NCBI RefSeq assembly: GCF_007475525.1
Contig: NZ_CP037899.1
Span: 806,001 to 870,000 of the forward strand
Length of the DNA stretch: 64,000 nucleotides
Reading direction: 5' to 3'
From: Methylacidiphilum kamchatkense Kam1
Lineage (GTDB): Bacteria > Verrucomicrobiota > Verrucomicrobiia > Methylacidiphilales > Methylacidiphilaceae
Below the pieces are notes generated by a model. The model was given only the letters and a program-made list of their open reading frames with translations. It searched no databases and was not told the origin of the DNA. This document shows, one piece after another, positions 26,124 through 35,194 of this stretch (position 1 is its first letter; each line of letters begins with the position of its first letter). Position numbers and translations under genes: made by a program.

Positions 26124-26648
26124 ATGAAGAAAATACCATTTCCTGCTTTTGTTTTCTTTTATTTATGCTATTTGATTGTTCTGAATCAGTTATCAGCTCT
26201 TCCAATTGGCTCGGAAGTTCCGGATGTTACAGCAGTAGATCAAGATGGTAATTTAGTTTCATTGCGCAAAGTGGCCCAAAACGGATGGGTTTTATTTTAT
26301 TTTTATCCCAAGGCGGAAACTCCTGGATGTATTAGAGAAGCACATAGCCTAAAAGATAACTACAAACAATTGTTGGATAATGGAATCAAAGTTTATGGGA
26401 TTAGTATGGATACAGTAGAAGCACAAAAGAAATTCAAAGAGAATCATCAACTTCCGTTTACTCTTTTGGCAGATCCGGAAGGAAAAGTTGTTGATAAATT
26501 TGGTGTACCTAAAAAATATGGGATGGCATCACGACAATCATTTTTGGCAAAAGAAGGAAAGATTGTTTGGTTTAACTTGCATGTTAATCCTGATGGGCAT
26601 GCTCAAGAAGTTTTAGAAGTGGTCAAAAAGATAAAAGAATCCTCTTAG
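26124..26648 (+). CDS. Exported peroxiredoxin (AhpC/TSA, Bcp-like)
   Basis: 174 aa. An N-terminal hydrophobic signal (FPAFVFFYLCYLIVLNQLSA) directs it to the envelope. The thioredoxin-fold peroxiredoxin domain follows, with LFYFYPKAETPGCIREAHSL containing the peroxidatic Cys, YGISMDTVEAQKKF, FTLLADPEGKVVDKFGV and a C-terminal strand. The usual Bcp resolving Cys five residues later is absent, so it acts as a 1-Cys type or uses a distal partner. It sits upstream of cytochrome bd genes, consistent with oxygen and peroxide defence. Confidence 0.85.
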   Translation: MKKIPFPAFVFFYLCYLIVLNQLSALPIGSEVPDVTAVDQDGNLVSLRKVAQNGWVLFYFYPKAETPGCIREAHSLKDNYKQLLDNGIKVYGISMDTVEAQKKFKENHQLPFTLLADPEGKVVDKFGVPKKYGMASRQSFLAKEGKIVWFNLHVNPDGHAQEVLEVVKKIKESS

Positions 26649-26966
26649 CTATATTATTTCTATATTATTTTAATCTTGGTACCATATAACGACATCTTGT
26701 GAATTGGTTCTTTTCTTTTTATCTCACGAAGAAATAAAACTTTCCTTGGACCTAAGTGGATAACTTTTATGGAGTTTCCAAATTTTCCTAGAATAGTCTT
26801 ATATCGTTTTATTTTGTATTTTTAGCATAACAGAACGACTTTAGGTTTAGCTGGAAACTGAAATCGTGTCTATGTCCTTTCTGACTATTTTTAGGTTGAA
26901 AGAAAGAGCCATCATTTTTCTTTTTTTTCTTGGATTATTCCTACCAATTTTCATTAATTGATTTCT
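26649..26966. other. Intergenic stretch upstream of cydA
   Basis: About 320 AT-rich bases. It must hold the cydAB promoter, but no box pair stands out and no operator palindrome was recognised. Confidence 0.4.
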
Positions 26967-28295
26967 ATGGAGTATCATCGATTGCAGTTTGCCCTTGCTG
27001 CAATGTTTCATTACCTCTTTCCTCAATTAACCATGGGTCTTTCTTTTTTTGTAGTGCTTTTTAAAACATTCGGACTTTTATTGAAAAAAGAATTGTTATT
27101 AGAAAGCAGTAGGTTTTGGGTCAAGTTCCTGGCCCTGAGTTTTATTTTTGGTGTTGTAACAGGCATTCCGATGGAATTTCTCTTTGGTACTAACTGGTCA
27201 AGATTTTCTCAATATTGTGGTTCAGTTATAGGGCAGACATTGGCGATGGAAGGAGTTTTTGCCTTTTTTCTTGAGTCTTCTTTTTTGGGAATCCTTCTTT
27301 TTGGAGAAAAACGACTAGGGCAAAAAATACATCTATTATCAGCCTGGTTAGTTTTTCTTGGAAGTTGGCTTTCGGCATATTTTATTTTAACTACAAATGC
27401 GTGGATGCAACATCCCATCGGTTATAGACTAAATGCAAATAATAATCTAGAATTGATTGATATCCGCAATCTACTGTTTAATCCATGGCTGTTTTGGCAG
27501 TTTTTTCATAACATGGTTGCAGCAGTGGTAACCTCCTCTTTTGTCGTATGTTCTGTTGGGGCCTTCTACAAACTATCTAATCAACATATTCCTTTTGCTG
27601 CTATTTTTCTTAAACATGGAATAGTCGTTGGATTACTTGCCACTATCTTCGTAATTTTTCCAACGGGAGATGGAGAGAGTAAGCAAGTCTTTACTTATCA
27701 GCCAACAAAAGCAGCAGCCATGGAAGGTATCTTTCACACTGAGAAAAATGCCCCTTTAATTATTTTTGGACAGCCTAATCTTCAAACTTTGACTCTTGAC
27801 AATCCGCTTTATCTTCCTGGAATGCTGAGCTTTTTGACCTACCATCGATTTGCTGCTGAAGTAAAAGGATTGGATCATTTTGATCGTAACCAATGGCCAG
27901 ATAACATTCCTCTTGTCTATTATGCCTATCATATAATGGTTGGGCTTGGAACCTATTTTGTAGCTTTGATGACGGTTGCTGTTTGTTTTCTTCTGGCCAG
28001 AAATTTAGACAAGCAACAATGGCTTCTTTGGCTCCTTTTTCTTAGTTTTCCTTTTCCCTTTATTGCCAATACGGCTGGTTGGATTACAACCGAAGTTGGA
28101 AGACAGCCTTGGGTAATCTTTGGGATTTTAAAAACGGCGGATGGTACTTCTCAAGCTGTGAATGCTGGGAATGCTCTCTTTACTTTGCTTGGTTTTTTAG
28201 GCCTGTATGTCTGCTTGGGAGTGCTTTTTCTTTTTCTTTTTATCTTAGAAATCAGTAGAGGACCTCAAAAAAACGTTCACATGGAAAACGTTTAA
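26967..28295 (+). CDS. cydA: Cytochrome bd-type quinol oxidase subunit I
   Basis: 442 aa from the ATG at 26967; a TTG at 26958 is in frame. Subunit I binds hemes b558, b595 and d. The conserved blocks are present: RLQFALAAMFHYLFPQLTMG with the heme-d-side His, the FGTNWSRFSQYCGSVIG and EGVFAFFLESSFLGIL helices, NPWLFWQFFHNMVAA with a second His ligand, and TTEVGRQPWVIFG near the quinol site. The Q-loop is short, as in cyanide-insensitive-type enzymes. cydB follows after 12 bases. It gives low-oxygen, high-affinity respiration, a plausible sink for hydrogenase electrons. Confidence 0.93.
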   Translation: MEYHRLQFALAAMFHYLFPQLTMGLSFFVVLFKTFGLLLKKELLLESSRFWVKFLALSFIFGVVTGIPMEFLFGTNWSRFSQYCGSVIGQTLAMEGVFAFFLESSFLGILLFGEKRLGQKIHLLSAWLVFLGSWLSAYFILTTNAWMQHPIGYRLNANNNLELIDIRNLLFNPWLFWQFFHNMVAAVVTSSFVVCSVGAFYKLSNQHIPFAAIFLKHGIVVGLLATIFVIFPTGDGESKQVFTYQPTKAAAMEGIFHTEKNAPLIIFGQPNLQTLTLDNPLYLPGMLSFLTYHRFAAEVKGLDHFDRNQWPDNIPLVYYAYHIMVGLGTYFVALMTVAVCFLLARNLDKQQWLLWLLFLSFPFPFIANTAGWITTEVGRQPWVIFGILKTADGTSQAVNAGNALFTLLGFLGLYVCLGVLFLFLFILEISRGPQKNVHMENV

Positions 28296-28307
28296 AAAAA
28301 TAAAAAT

Positions 28308-29354
28308 ATGGAAACCATATGGTTTTGGCTCTTAGTGGTAATGTTTTCTGGATATGTAATTCTTGACGGCTTGGATTTTGGAGTAGGAATGCTTTTACCT
28401 TTTATAAGTAAAAATCTTCAAGAAAGGAAGCTCATTTATCAACAGATTCTTCCGGTTTGGGATGGCAATGAAGTCTGGCTAATTGCAGGAGGCGGTATTC
28501 TTTTTTTTTCTTTTCCTAGAGCTTATGCCGTTGCCTTTAGTGGCTTTTATCTTGCTTTTATCATATTGCTTTGGCTCTTAATATTACGTGGTATATCGAT
28601 CGAAGTCCGTTCAAAGATTAACCATGAATTGTGGCAAAAATTTTGGGATTTTCTTTTTTCTTTTTCCAGCTATCTCATTTCTTTCACTCTTGGTATCGCA
28701 TTGGGCAATCTTTTTCGAGGAGTACCTATTAATAAAAACGGAAATTTTTTCTTGCCTTTGTGGACGTATTTTCTACCAGGAATAGATGCTGGAATTGTGG
28801 ATATTTATACTTTACTCTTTGGTTTTTTATCTTCTGTTTTTTTTGCCCTTCATGGATCTCTATTCTTAAACCTGAAAATGAGCCATGCACTTCAAAAAAA
28901 ATGTCAACGGATTGCAAGTAGTCTTCTTTTATTACTAGCCTTATTAAGCTTTATCAGTTTTTTTTGGACTTCAAAGGTCCAAACTTTCTTCTTAAAAAAT
29001 TTTGTTGAATTTCCCATTTATCTAATCTTTCCAATTGGAGCTGTTGTATGCTTACTAAGCATTTTTCTAAGTTTAAAATACCATAAATCATTCTCTGCGT
29101 TTCTTTGTTCTTCATTCTTTGTATGCATGATGTTGGGGTCTTCGGCTGTAGCTTTATATCCTTACCTTTTAATTTCTTCTATTGATCCTTTTCTCCGAAG
29201 CCTCACCATATTCAATTCAGCTGCTTCAAAAGAAACCTTGAAAATTGGCCTTTTTTGGTTTCCTTTTGGTTTTCTACTTATTCTTCTCTATACGATTATT
29301 GTATATCGGGCATTTAAAGGAAAAATGAATTCTCAAGATGTTATAAGTTACTGA
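28308..29354 (+). CDS. cydB: Cytochrome bd-type quinol oxidase subunit II
   Basis: 348 aa with eight or nine hydrophobic helices. The N-terminus WFWLLVVMFSGYVILDGLDF then GVGMLLPFI is the CydB signature, followed by PVWDGNEVWLIAGGGILFF and RGISIEVRSK. It forms the heterodimer with the upstream cydA product. No cydC/cydD assembly transporter genes and no CydX-like small gene follow. Confidence 0.93.
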   Translation: METIWFWLLVVMFSGYVILDGLDFGVGMLLPFISKNLQERKLIYQQILPVWDGNEVWLIAGGGILFFSFPRAYAVAFSGFYLAFIILLWLLILRGISIEVRSKINHELWQKFWDFLFSFSSYLISFTLGIALGNLFRGVPINKNGNFFLPLWTYFLPGIDAGIVDIYTLLFGFLSSVFFALHGSLFLNLKMSHALQKKCQRIASSLLLLLALLSFISFFWTSKVQTFFLKNFVEFPIYLIFPIGAVVCLLSIFLSLKYHKSFSAFLCSSFFVCMMLGSSAVALYPYLLISSIDPFLRSLTIFNSAASKETLKIGLFWFPFGFLLILLYTIIVYRAFKGKMNSQDVISY

Positions 29355-29764
29355 GGGCAAAATGGCTAAAATTGTCTTTAGATTATTATATGCCCCTTAA
29401 ACCAATTAAGGAGCCGTATCAAAAAGAGGAAGTAGAGGAACTAGAAAGAATCCGTTTTTTCCAAACACATGTTGAGTTCACCAGAGTATGTACTTTATGA
29501 ACAAAGCAACATGACAACTTCTGTAGCTCGTTTAAAATGGAACCTCAATGGTAATTCCATTCCCAATCGCAGGCTATTATGAAAGGCAACTACTTCTCTA
29601 GTAACAGTAAGTAACGCCAGTAGACTTGTCTGAATCCTCTCCATGACACAAGATTATCTGCTATTCTATTTTTTTTTTAAGAAAACTAAGATGCTTGCTC
29701 TCAGTATGAGCATAGGGCGTTAGTTTTCTTGCAAAAAAGATAAAACACTGGATAATCTTAAGTA
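29355..29764. other. Intergenic stretch after cydB
   Basis: About 410 bases with no coding frame that I can support. A few charged codons read as a short remnant (KRGSRGTRKNPFF) but are stopped quickly. Confidence 0.4.
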
Positions 29765-30130
29765 GTGGAGTGGGTTCAAACAATTACAGTAATCGTTACT
29801 GTTATAGGGGCTGTGGTCTGGTTTCAGAACGGTCTACGAGGAGAGATGAACAGCCTTCGTGGGGAAATGAATAGTCTTCGAGGAGAGATGAACAGCCTTC
29901 GAGGGGAGATGAACAATTTACGGGGAGAGATGAACAGCCTACGGTTAGAAATGAATTCTAGGTTTGAAGCGATGGAGAAAAGACTGGATGACCTTCGCTC
30001 AGAAATGAATTCCAGGTTTGAAGCGGTGAACGCGAGGTTTGCCGAGCAAGGGAAAAGAATAGAGTTAATAGAAAAAATTCTGGCTAAAGCCGTTCGGTTG
30101 GACGTAGAAGAACTTAAAAAGTCTTCTTGA
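29765..30130 (+). CDS. Membrane-anchored heptad-repeat coiled-coil protein
   Basis: 121 aa starting at GTG 29765. One N-terminal hydrophobic helix (QTITVIVTVIGAVVWFQ) is followed by six tandem copies of a seven-residue unit LRGEMNS (residues 24-65), then LRSEMNSRFEAV and a helical end (AEQGKRIELIEKILAKAV). The unit length equals a coiled-coil heptad, so the protein should form a rod projecting from the membrane and multimerise. Such proteins resemble DUF1640-like or small apolipoprotein-like bacterial proteins. Function unknown. Confidence 0.65.
   Translation: MEWVQTITVIVTVIGAVVWFQNGLRGEMNSLRGEMNSLRGEMNSLRGEMNNLRGEMNSLRLEMNSRFEAMEKRLDDLRSEMNSRFEAVNARFAEQGKRIELIEKILAKAVRLDVEELKKSS
29834..29959 (+). 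repeat. 21-bp tandem repeat, six units
   Basis: Six consecutive 21-base units encode LRGEMNS or near variants. Nucleotide differences are mostly synonymous (CTA/CTT/TTA, CGA/CGT/CGG, GGA/GGG), so the protein heptad is conserved while the DNA has drifted. The unit is a candidate for copy-number variation between strains. Confidence 0.85.
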
Positions 30131-30342
30131 TCGTTATCCCTTTTCTCGAAAACCTCAAACGGAATACTTTCTTTCTTCCCTTTGAGGTAGACGGTAGAGC
30201 AAAAATTTTAAAAATCCTTGTAGGATAAGTAAAGATTTAGGATTTTTCTCTCATTTTATAGCATGAATATTGGGGTTTTTTGATGTGTTTTTTTGATTTA
30301 ACTTACAATCTTGGTCTATTCTTGATTTGCAGCTATTTGTAT

Positions 30343-30418
30343 TGGCGCACCCGGCGTGATTCGAACACGCGACCAACGGATTAGAAATCCGCTGCTCTAT
30401 CCACTGAGCTACGGGTGC
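30343..30418 (-). tRNA. tRNA-Arg (anticodon TCT), CCA encoded
   Basis: On the minus strand, acceptor GCACCCG pairs with CGGGTGC. The D loop reads AGCTCAGTGGATAGAGC, the anticodon loop ATTTCTAAT gives TCT, and the T arm has GTTCGAATC. Discriminator G and CCA are encoded (30343-30346). Confidence 0.95.
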
Positions 30419-30640
30419 ATAGCTATCATAATACTATAGCTTCATTCCTAGAGGAATTTCCAACCTTTGCTAAATTTGTTTTCCTTTTGGGAAAGGATAG
30501 TTCAAATATCTTATTTATCTTCAAAAAGAGTGAATAAGATTTTTCTTTTATTTTTAGGAATTTAATTTTTTCTTTTTTTTTTCTTTTTATTAAAACGAAA
30601 AAATAAAGCACTATCCAGTTATAGAAAAAGGAGGACTTAA

Positions 30641-31416
30641 TTGATACAGCGTCTTGGGCATCAGTGTATTCAATTTTTAAGAAGCACGGGTGAAATTTTT
30701 TTCCTCCTCCTCGATACCATTTATTCCTTTTTTAGCTTTCCATTGCGTTGGAAGCTGTTTTTGATGCAGATTTTATCTATTGGGGCAAAATCCCAGATTA
30801 TAGTTTTAATAACCGGGGCTTTTACAGGTGCTGTTTTTGCAGCCCAAGTGCAGTTTCATTTTGGAAAACTTGGAATGAGTTCAGCTACGGGCCCAGTCGT
30901 AACTTTAGCCATGTTAAGGGAATTGGGGCCTGTACTCTGTGCTCTAATGGTGTCGGGTCGAGTAGGGTCGGCAATGGCTGCAGAAATTTCAACAATGAGA
31001 GTGACCGAACAGATTGACGCCTTGAGGGCTCTGGGAGTATATGTGACCCAATATCTGGTTGTGCCACGTTTTTTGGGCTTGGTTGTTTCTATGCCGTTGC
31101 TTGTGGCTATTACTTCTGGGATAGGTATCCTCTGTGGCTATTTGGTCTCTGTGCCATTGTTGGGGTGGAGCCTGCTTATTATTGGGAAAATACAATCAGG
31201 TTTACCTCTCTTGATGATGTATGGATGGGAGAATTAAAGGGGATGTTTTTTGGGGGACTGATTGTATTAATTAGCTGCTATCGAGGACTTAATTGTCAAT
31301 TGAGTGCTGAAGGAGTAGGAATTGCTGCGACGCAGGCAATGGTATATTCTTCGATATCCATTCTTATTTCTAACTTTTTCTTTAGTTTTCTTATGAATAT
31401 CCTGTTTACAGGATAA
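30641..31416 (+). CDS. mlaE: Lipid-transport ABC permease MlaE, interrupted by a one-base shift
   Basis: Inner-membrane permease of the Mla/MCE system for phospholipid or related lipid transport. It starts with TTG at 30641 behind a strong AAGGAGG site. The family core is present: ITGAFTGAVFAAQVQFHF, LRELGPVLCALMVSGRVGSA and EISTMRVTEQIDALRALGV. The first frame stops at 31237, while the conserved end (FTSLDDVWMGELKGMFFGGL, GVGIAATQAMVYSSI) continues in the next frame to 31416. Adding one G to the run at 31162-31165 restores a 258-aa protein. It is followed by mlaF and mlaD. Confidence 0.82.
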
Positions 31417-31607
31417 AGAAGAGATAGATAAATGAGAAATGCTTATAAGAATGGGGATTTGTAAGAAAATAAAAATATGTGGGCTCTATGAGCTATTGTT
31501 TATGTCTGATTTAACTGATAAATGATGGAGAAGGCTAGAGAAACAAGGAAAGAGAGCAGGGAAAAGAACTTATTTGTTCTTGAATCGCACAAAGAGGTAG
31601 CAGAAAG

Positions 31608-32354
31608 ATGCTGAAGGTAGTCAATATCAAAAAAACTTTCAATGGAACTGTTGTTTTAGATGGAGTCAATTTTGAAGTCCTTGAAGGAGACCGGTTCATG
31701 ATTATTGGAAGGAGCGGAGGGGGTAAAAGTGTCCTTTTACGCATTATTCTTGGCTTAATAAAGCCAGATTCTGGAGAAGTTTGGTATAAGGGTCAAAATA
31801 TTGTAACCCTTTCGGAAAGAAAACTTGCTCCCTTACGGAGAGATATGGGAATGGTTTTTCAGAATGGTGCCCTATTTGATTTTATGACTGTTGAAGAAAA
31901 TGTTGCTTTTGCCTTGCGGGAAAAAGGAGGAATGAGTGAAAAAGAGATTAAGAAAGAAGTGAGTGAACTTTTAGAAAGGCTATTATTAAAAGGCCAGGAA
32001 AAGAAGATGCCATCTGAGCTTAGTGGAGGAATGCGAAAAAGAGTAGCCGTGGCTCGTGCAGTTATAGCTAAACCAAAGATCATATTTTTCGATGAACCAA
32101 CTGCTGGACTTGATCCTATAGCCTCTTCGGAACTTAACGCTCTTATTTGTTCTTTAAATAAGGAATTTAATGTGACTACTGTTATAGTTACCCATGATAT
32201 GGAGGCGGTTCGACAACTGGGAATCACTGTAGCCATGCTCTATAATGGTAAAATTTACAGGATAGGGACTCCCCAAGAGTTTGAGGCTTCAAAGGATCCT
32301 GTGATTCGTAATTTTGTACATGGGATTATAGAATCCGAAGTGAGGTGTAATTGA
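31608..32354 (+). CDS. mlaF: Lipid-transport ABC ATPase MlaF
   Basis: 248 aa ATPase energising the Mla complex. It has Walker A GRSGGGKSVLLRIILGL, a Q loop in DMGMVFQNGALFD, signature ELSGGMRKRVAVARAVI, Walker B KIIFFDEPTAGLDP and the switch VTHDMEAVRQL. The signature with RKR after GGM is typical of the MCE-associated branch. It overlaps nothing but ends 1 base before mlaD. Confidence 0.93.
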   Translation: MLKVVNIKKTFNGTVVLDGVNFEVLEGDRFMIIGRSGGGKSVLLRIILGLIKPDSGEVWYKGQNIVTLSERKLAPLRRDMGMVFQNGALFDFMTVEENVAFALREKGGMSEKEIKKEVSELLERLLLKGQEKKMPSELSGGMRKRVAVARAVIAKPKIIFFDEPTAGLDPIASSELNALICSLNKEFNVTTVIVTHDMEAVRQLGITVAMLYNGKIYRIGTPQEFEASKDPVIRNFVHGIIESEVRCN

Positions 32355-32355
32355 A

Positions 32356-33171
32356 ATGGAACCAAAAAATTTGGAATTGAAGGTGGGTTTATTTCTTTTG
32401 ATAGGGCTGGCGATTTTAGGGGCAATGATCATTTATTTCGGTCGGTATGGGGAAAAATTTCGTCCTTCTTATCAAATTACTGTCGAGTTTCCTAATGCTT
32501 ATGGATTGATTAAGGGTGCTCCTGTTTATTTTGCAGGCGCTCCAGTTGGTAGAGTGATCAGTACTCCCCGGCAAATTAGGGAAGGGAGAGCAGTAGAGGT
32601 AGATATAAAGGTTAACGCTGATGCTAAAATCCGTAAGGATGCTTTGTTCCAAATTGTTGATGTGGGGATGCTAGGGGATAAAGCTATTGCGATTACCCCT
32701 AAGGGAGTAACGGCTCCTTTTTTACGGAATGGGGATAAGGTTAGGGGAACTAGAGCTTCGACCCTGAGTGATGTGACGAGTCAGATTACTCCTTTAATAA
32801 ATTCGGCGACTCAATTACTTGAAGGGGCGGGAACCATTGTAAACAGGATCAATCAGAATGTATTGACAGAGGAAACCGCAGCTGATCTTCGAGCTACTAT
32901 AAAGGAATTGCGGTTAGTTCTGAGTCGAACTGATCAGCTACTTGCAGACGCTCAGTATGGTAAAGGACCACTAGCAAAGATTCTTAACGATCCTGAAATT
33001 TCAGAAAATCTGTCCGCTTTCGTTTTTAATCTCCGGAAAAAAGGTATTCTTTTTTATTCGGATGTTGCTGCCAAAGAAGAAGCTAAAGAAGAATCGGTGC
33101 AATCCCGAGAAGGGGCAAAAACCAAAGGCCCGGTTCTAAAGGCAAAAATGGGAAAAAGCAATGCCAAATAG
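32356..33171 (+). CDS. mlaD: MCE-domain lipid-binding protein MlaD
   Basis: 271 aa. One N-terminal membrane anchor (KVGLFLLIGLAILGAMIIYF) is followed by the MCE domain (about residues 40-125), with ITVEFPNAYGLIKGAPVYFA then GAPVGRV and the GDKAIAITPKG segment. After it comes a long helical region (TQLLEGAGTIVNRINQNVL) and a Lys/Glu-rich tail. It should hang in the periplasm and pass lipids to the MlaFE complex. It is third in the mlaE-mlaF-mlaD order, with ispD 5 bases downstream. Confidence 0.9.
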   Translation: MEPKNLELKVGLFLLIGLAILGAMIIYFGRYGEKFRPSYQITVEFPNAYGLIKGAPVYFAGAPVGRVISTPRQIREGRAVEVDIKVNADAKIRKDALFQIVDVGMLGDKAIAITPKGVTAPFLRNGDKVRGTRASTLSDVTSQITPLINSATQLLEGAGTIVNRINQNVLTEETAADLRATIKELRLVLSRTDQLLADAQYGKGPLAKILNDPEISENLSAFVFNLRKKGILFYSDVAAKEEAKEESVQSREGAKTKGPVLKAKMGKSNAK

Positions 33172-33176
33172 ACCCG

Positions 33177-33872
33177 ATGAATGCTTTTATAGGAACCATT
33201 CTTGTTGCAGCTGGACAAAGCAAGCGGATGGGTTTTGACAAGATCTTCAAACCGTTTGCCAATGGACTATGTCCTTTGGAAATCTGTTTGCATAGAATTC
33301 TGAGCTCTCCTTTAGTGGGACAAATTGTAGTGGTTGTATCGAAAGAAAATCTCGAAAGAGCGACAGAAAAAATTTCAACCCTTTGTCATGGTAAAGATGT
33401 AAAAATTGCATTAGGGGGAAAAGAAAGGCAGGATTCGGTCTATCAAGGATTATTGGCTTTGGATCCTCTTTGGGAATATGTAATGGTTCATGACTCGGCT
33501 AGACCTTTTATTAGAGAAGAACTTATTTCAGTAGTCTTCCAGGCAGCAAGAGAAATGGGAGCAGCTGTTTGCGGCAAGCCTTGCTCGGATACCCTAAAAG
33601 AAGTGGATATGGATGGAAAAATCCTAAAGACCTTGGACAGAAGCAAAATTTGGACGGTCCAGACGCCTCAGATTTTTAAAAGGTCTTTATTGGAAAAGGC
33701 CTATAAGGCATTACAAAACCAAGGGGATATAGTAACCGATGATGCCTCCGCTGTTGAGCGGATTGGGGGAACTGTAAAAATCGTTTTCTATAAAGGCAAT
33801 AACATGAAGATGACATTGCAAGAGGATTGGGATATAGCAAATCTCCTTTTGCAAAAGGAAAAATTTAACTAA
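33177..33872 (+). CDS. ispD: 2-C-methyl-D-erythritol 4-phosphate cytidylyltransferase
   Basis: 231 aa enzyme of the non-mevalonate isoprenoid pathway, converting MEP and CTP to CDP-methylerythritol. The CTP-binding N-terminus is LVAAGQSKRMGFDKIFKPF; HDSARPFIREELI, CSDTLKEVD and VQTPQIFKRSLLEKAY are present, with DDASAVE near the end. The length is standard. It is close behind mlaD and probably transcribed with it. Confidence 0.93.
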   Translation: MNAFIGTILVAAGQSKRMGFDKIFKPFANGLCPLEICLHRILSSPLVGQIVVVVSKENLERATEKISTLCHGKDVKIALGGKERQDSVYQGLLALDPLWEYVMVHDSARPFIREELISVVFQAAREMGAAVCGKPCSDTLKEVDMDGKILKTLDRSKIWTVQTPQIFKRSLLEKAYKALQNQGDIVTDDASAVERIGGTVKIVFYKGNNMKMTLQEDWDIANLLLQKEKFN

Positions 33873-33900
33873 TCCATTAGCCTATTGTTGTATGGCTTTT

Positions 33901-34068
33901 TTATTTAATTTCTCGATGTAGGGTATGCCGTCTAAGAAAAGGATTATATTTTCTGAGTTCAATTTTGCCTTGTTGTAACTTTTTGTTCTTTGTTCCATAG
34001 TACCGAGAAGCAGGTTTGCCTTCGGCCTTCGCTTCCGTGCATTCAAGGATGATCTGTTCTCTAGGCAT
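33901..34068 (-). CDS. rpmG: 50S ribosomal protein L33
   Basis: A 55-aa gene, easily missed because of its size. It starts [17 protein letters not shown] and continues [20 protein letters not shown] then [16 protein letters not shown], the standard L33 sequence including the YNP[12 protein letters not shown] end. Only one of the four zinc-ribbon cysteines remains, so it is the zinc-independent form. It is not in the usual place between tuf and secE. Confidence 0.92.
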   Translation of the reverse strand: MPREQIILECTEAKAEGKPASRYYGTKNKKLQQGKIELRKYNPFLRRHTLHREIK

Positions 34069-34181
34069 GTTTTAAACTTTATTTCTTAAAAAAATATTGT
34101 CAATGGAAAGAATAAAAGAGAATAAATTGGCCCTTTTTTTTCTTTTTAAACTGATAGATATTTTTTAACCGATCTTTTCTT

Positions 34182-35074
34182 ATGGAAAAGCTAATGAGGA
34201 GAGTAAGCAATCAGCAGGAATGCCTAGATTTATGGGATACCGCCTCCAAGGACCTTTTGAAATGGAAAAATCCAGAAAACTTTGAGGAACAGATCCATGA
34301 TCTGAGAGTATTAGGCAAAAAATTGCGTGCCCTTTTTTATTTTTTTAAGCCTGTGCTTGATAGCCGTTTTTTAGAAAAAGAAAAGCATCGAGTCAAGATG
34401 GCTATGTCAAGCTTAGGTTCTATAAGAGACTCGCATGTATCGCTAGATATTCTTAGAAAGATTAAGACAGATTATCCTCAATTGGAAATTCCCAACAAAA
34501 TTAATCGTCTTTTGGAAGAACAATCCTTGCAAGGAAACCAAAACCAATCTTTTTCTAATGGGGATAAGATGGATGCTTCTAAAAAGCTTGCTTTGGCTAT
34601 GGAAGTGCTTTTGGAAGCCAAAGAAAATCTGCTTAGTTAACTATCTAACCGAGCAATCGAAAAAAAATAATCTTAGAAAGGCTAACAAAAGGTTTTAAAG
34701 CTGTAAAAAAAACAATGGAAAGAGCTATAAAAGAAGAATCGGCTGATTCATTTCATCGTTGGAGACTCAAAACAAAGAGATTTTACTATCTTCTTGATCT
34801 TTGCATGCGGCAAAACTCTTCTAAAGAGCTAAGCAAAGTCCTAAAAAAATTTAAACAGATCGAACAACTACTTGGTCAAGCACATGATTTTCATGTGCTC
34901 GCCTCCTTTCTTACGAACAGGAAATATCTTAAAGAAGGACAGAATAAATTTTTTAAAAACTTTATTTTACTACTGGATACTCTTGAAAAGGAAAAGGAAA
35001 AAAAAGCGTTATCAGTGGCTAAAAAAGTTGTAACGGCTGATTTTGAAAAAAACATTCAACAGATTTTTAATTAA
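34182..35074 (+). pseudogene. CHAD-domain protein, split into two frames
   Basis: The first part (34182-34640) has IHDLRVLGKKLRALFYFFKP and SSLGSIRDSHVSLDIL. The second (open from 34649, ATG at 34715, to 35074) has ESADSFHRWRLKTKRFYYLL and LGQAHDFHVLASFL. Together they form one CHAD (conserved histidine alpha-helical) domain, a family that binds polyphosphate. Unlike the other interrupted genes here, no single-base change joins the parts, because both frames carry stops between 34634 and 34648. It may be a true pseudogene, two interacting half-proteins, or a locally bad sequence. The polyphosphate kinase gene ppk2 lies 3 kb away. Confidence 0.65.
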
Positions 35075-35194
35075 AAGATTCAGAGTCCTCAGTCCTTTTG
35101 ACCTTCTGTGCCTTTTTGATGGGAATTTTGTTTTCTAAGATTTTTTCCTTACTTGGGTAGAGTAAATAACTGTTTCTGGCTAATAAAAAAGCGT

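Noticed and set aside
29834-29959. CRISPR-like direct repeat array
   Set aside because: Units are contiguous, 21 bases long, have no spacers and keep an open coding frame.
34600-34720. A simple one-base shift joining the two CHAD halves
   Set aside because: Stops in both frames between 34634 and 34648 prevent any single insertion or deletion from giving one open frame.
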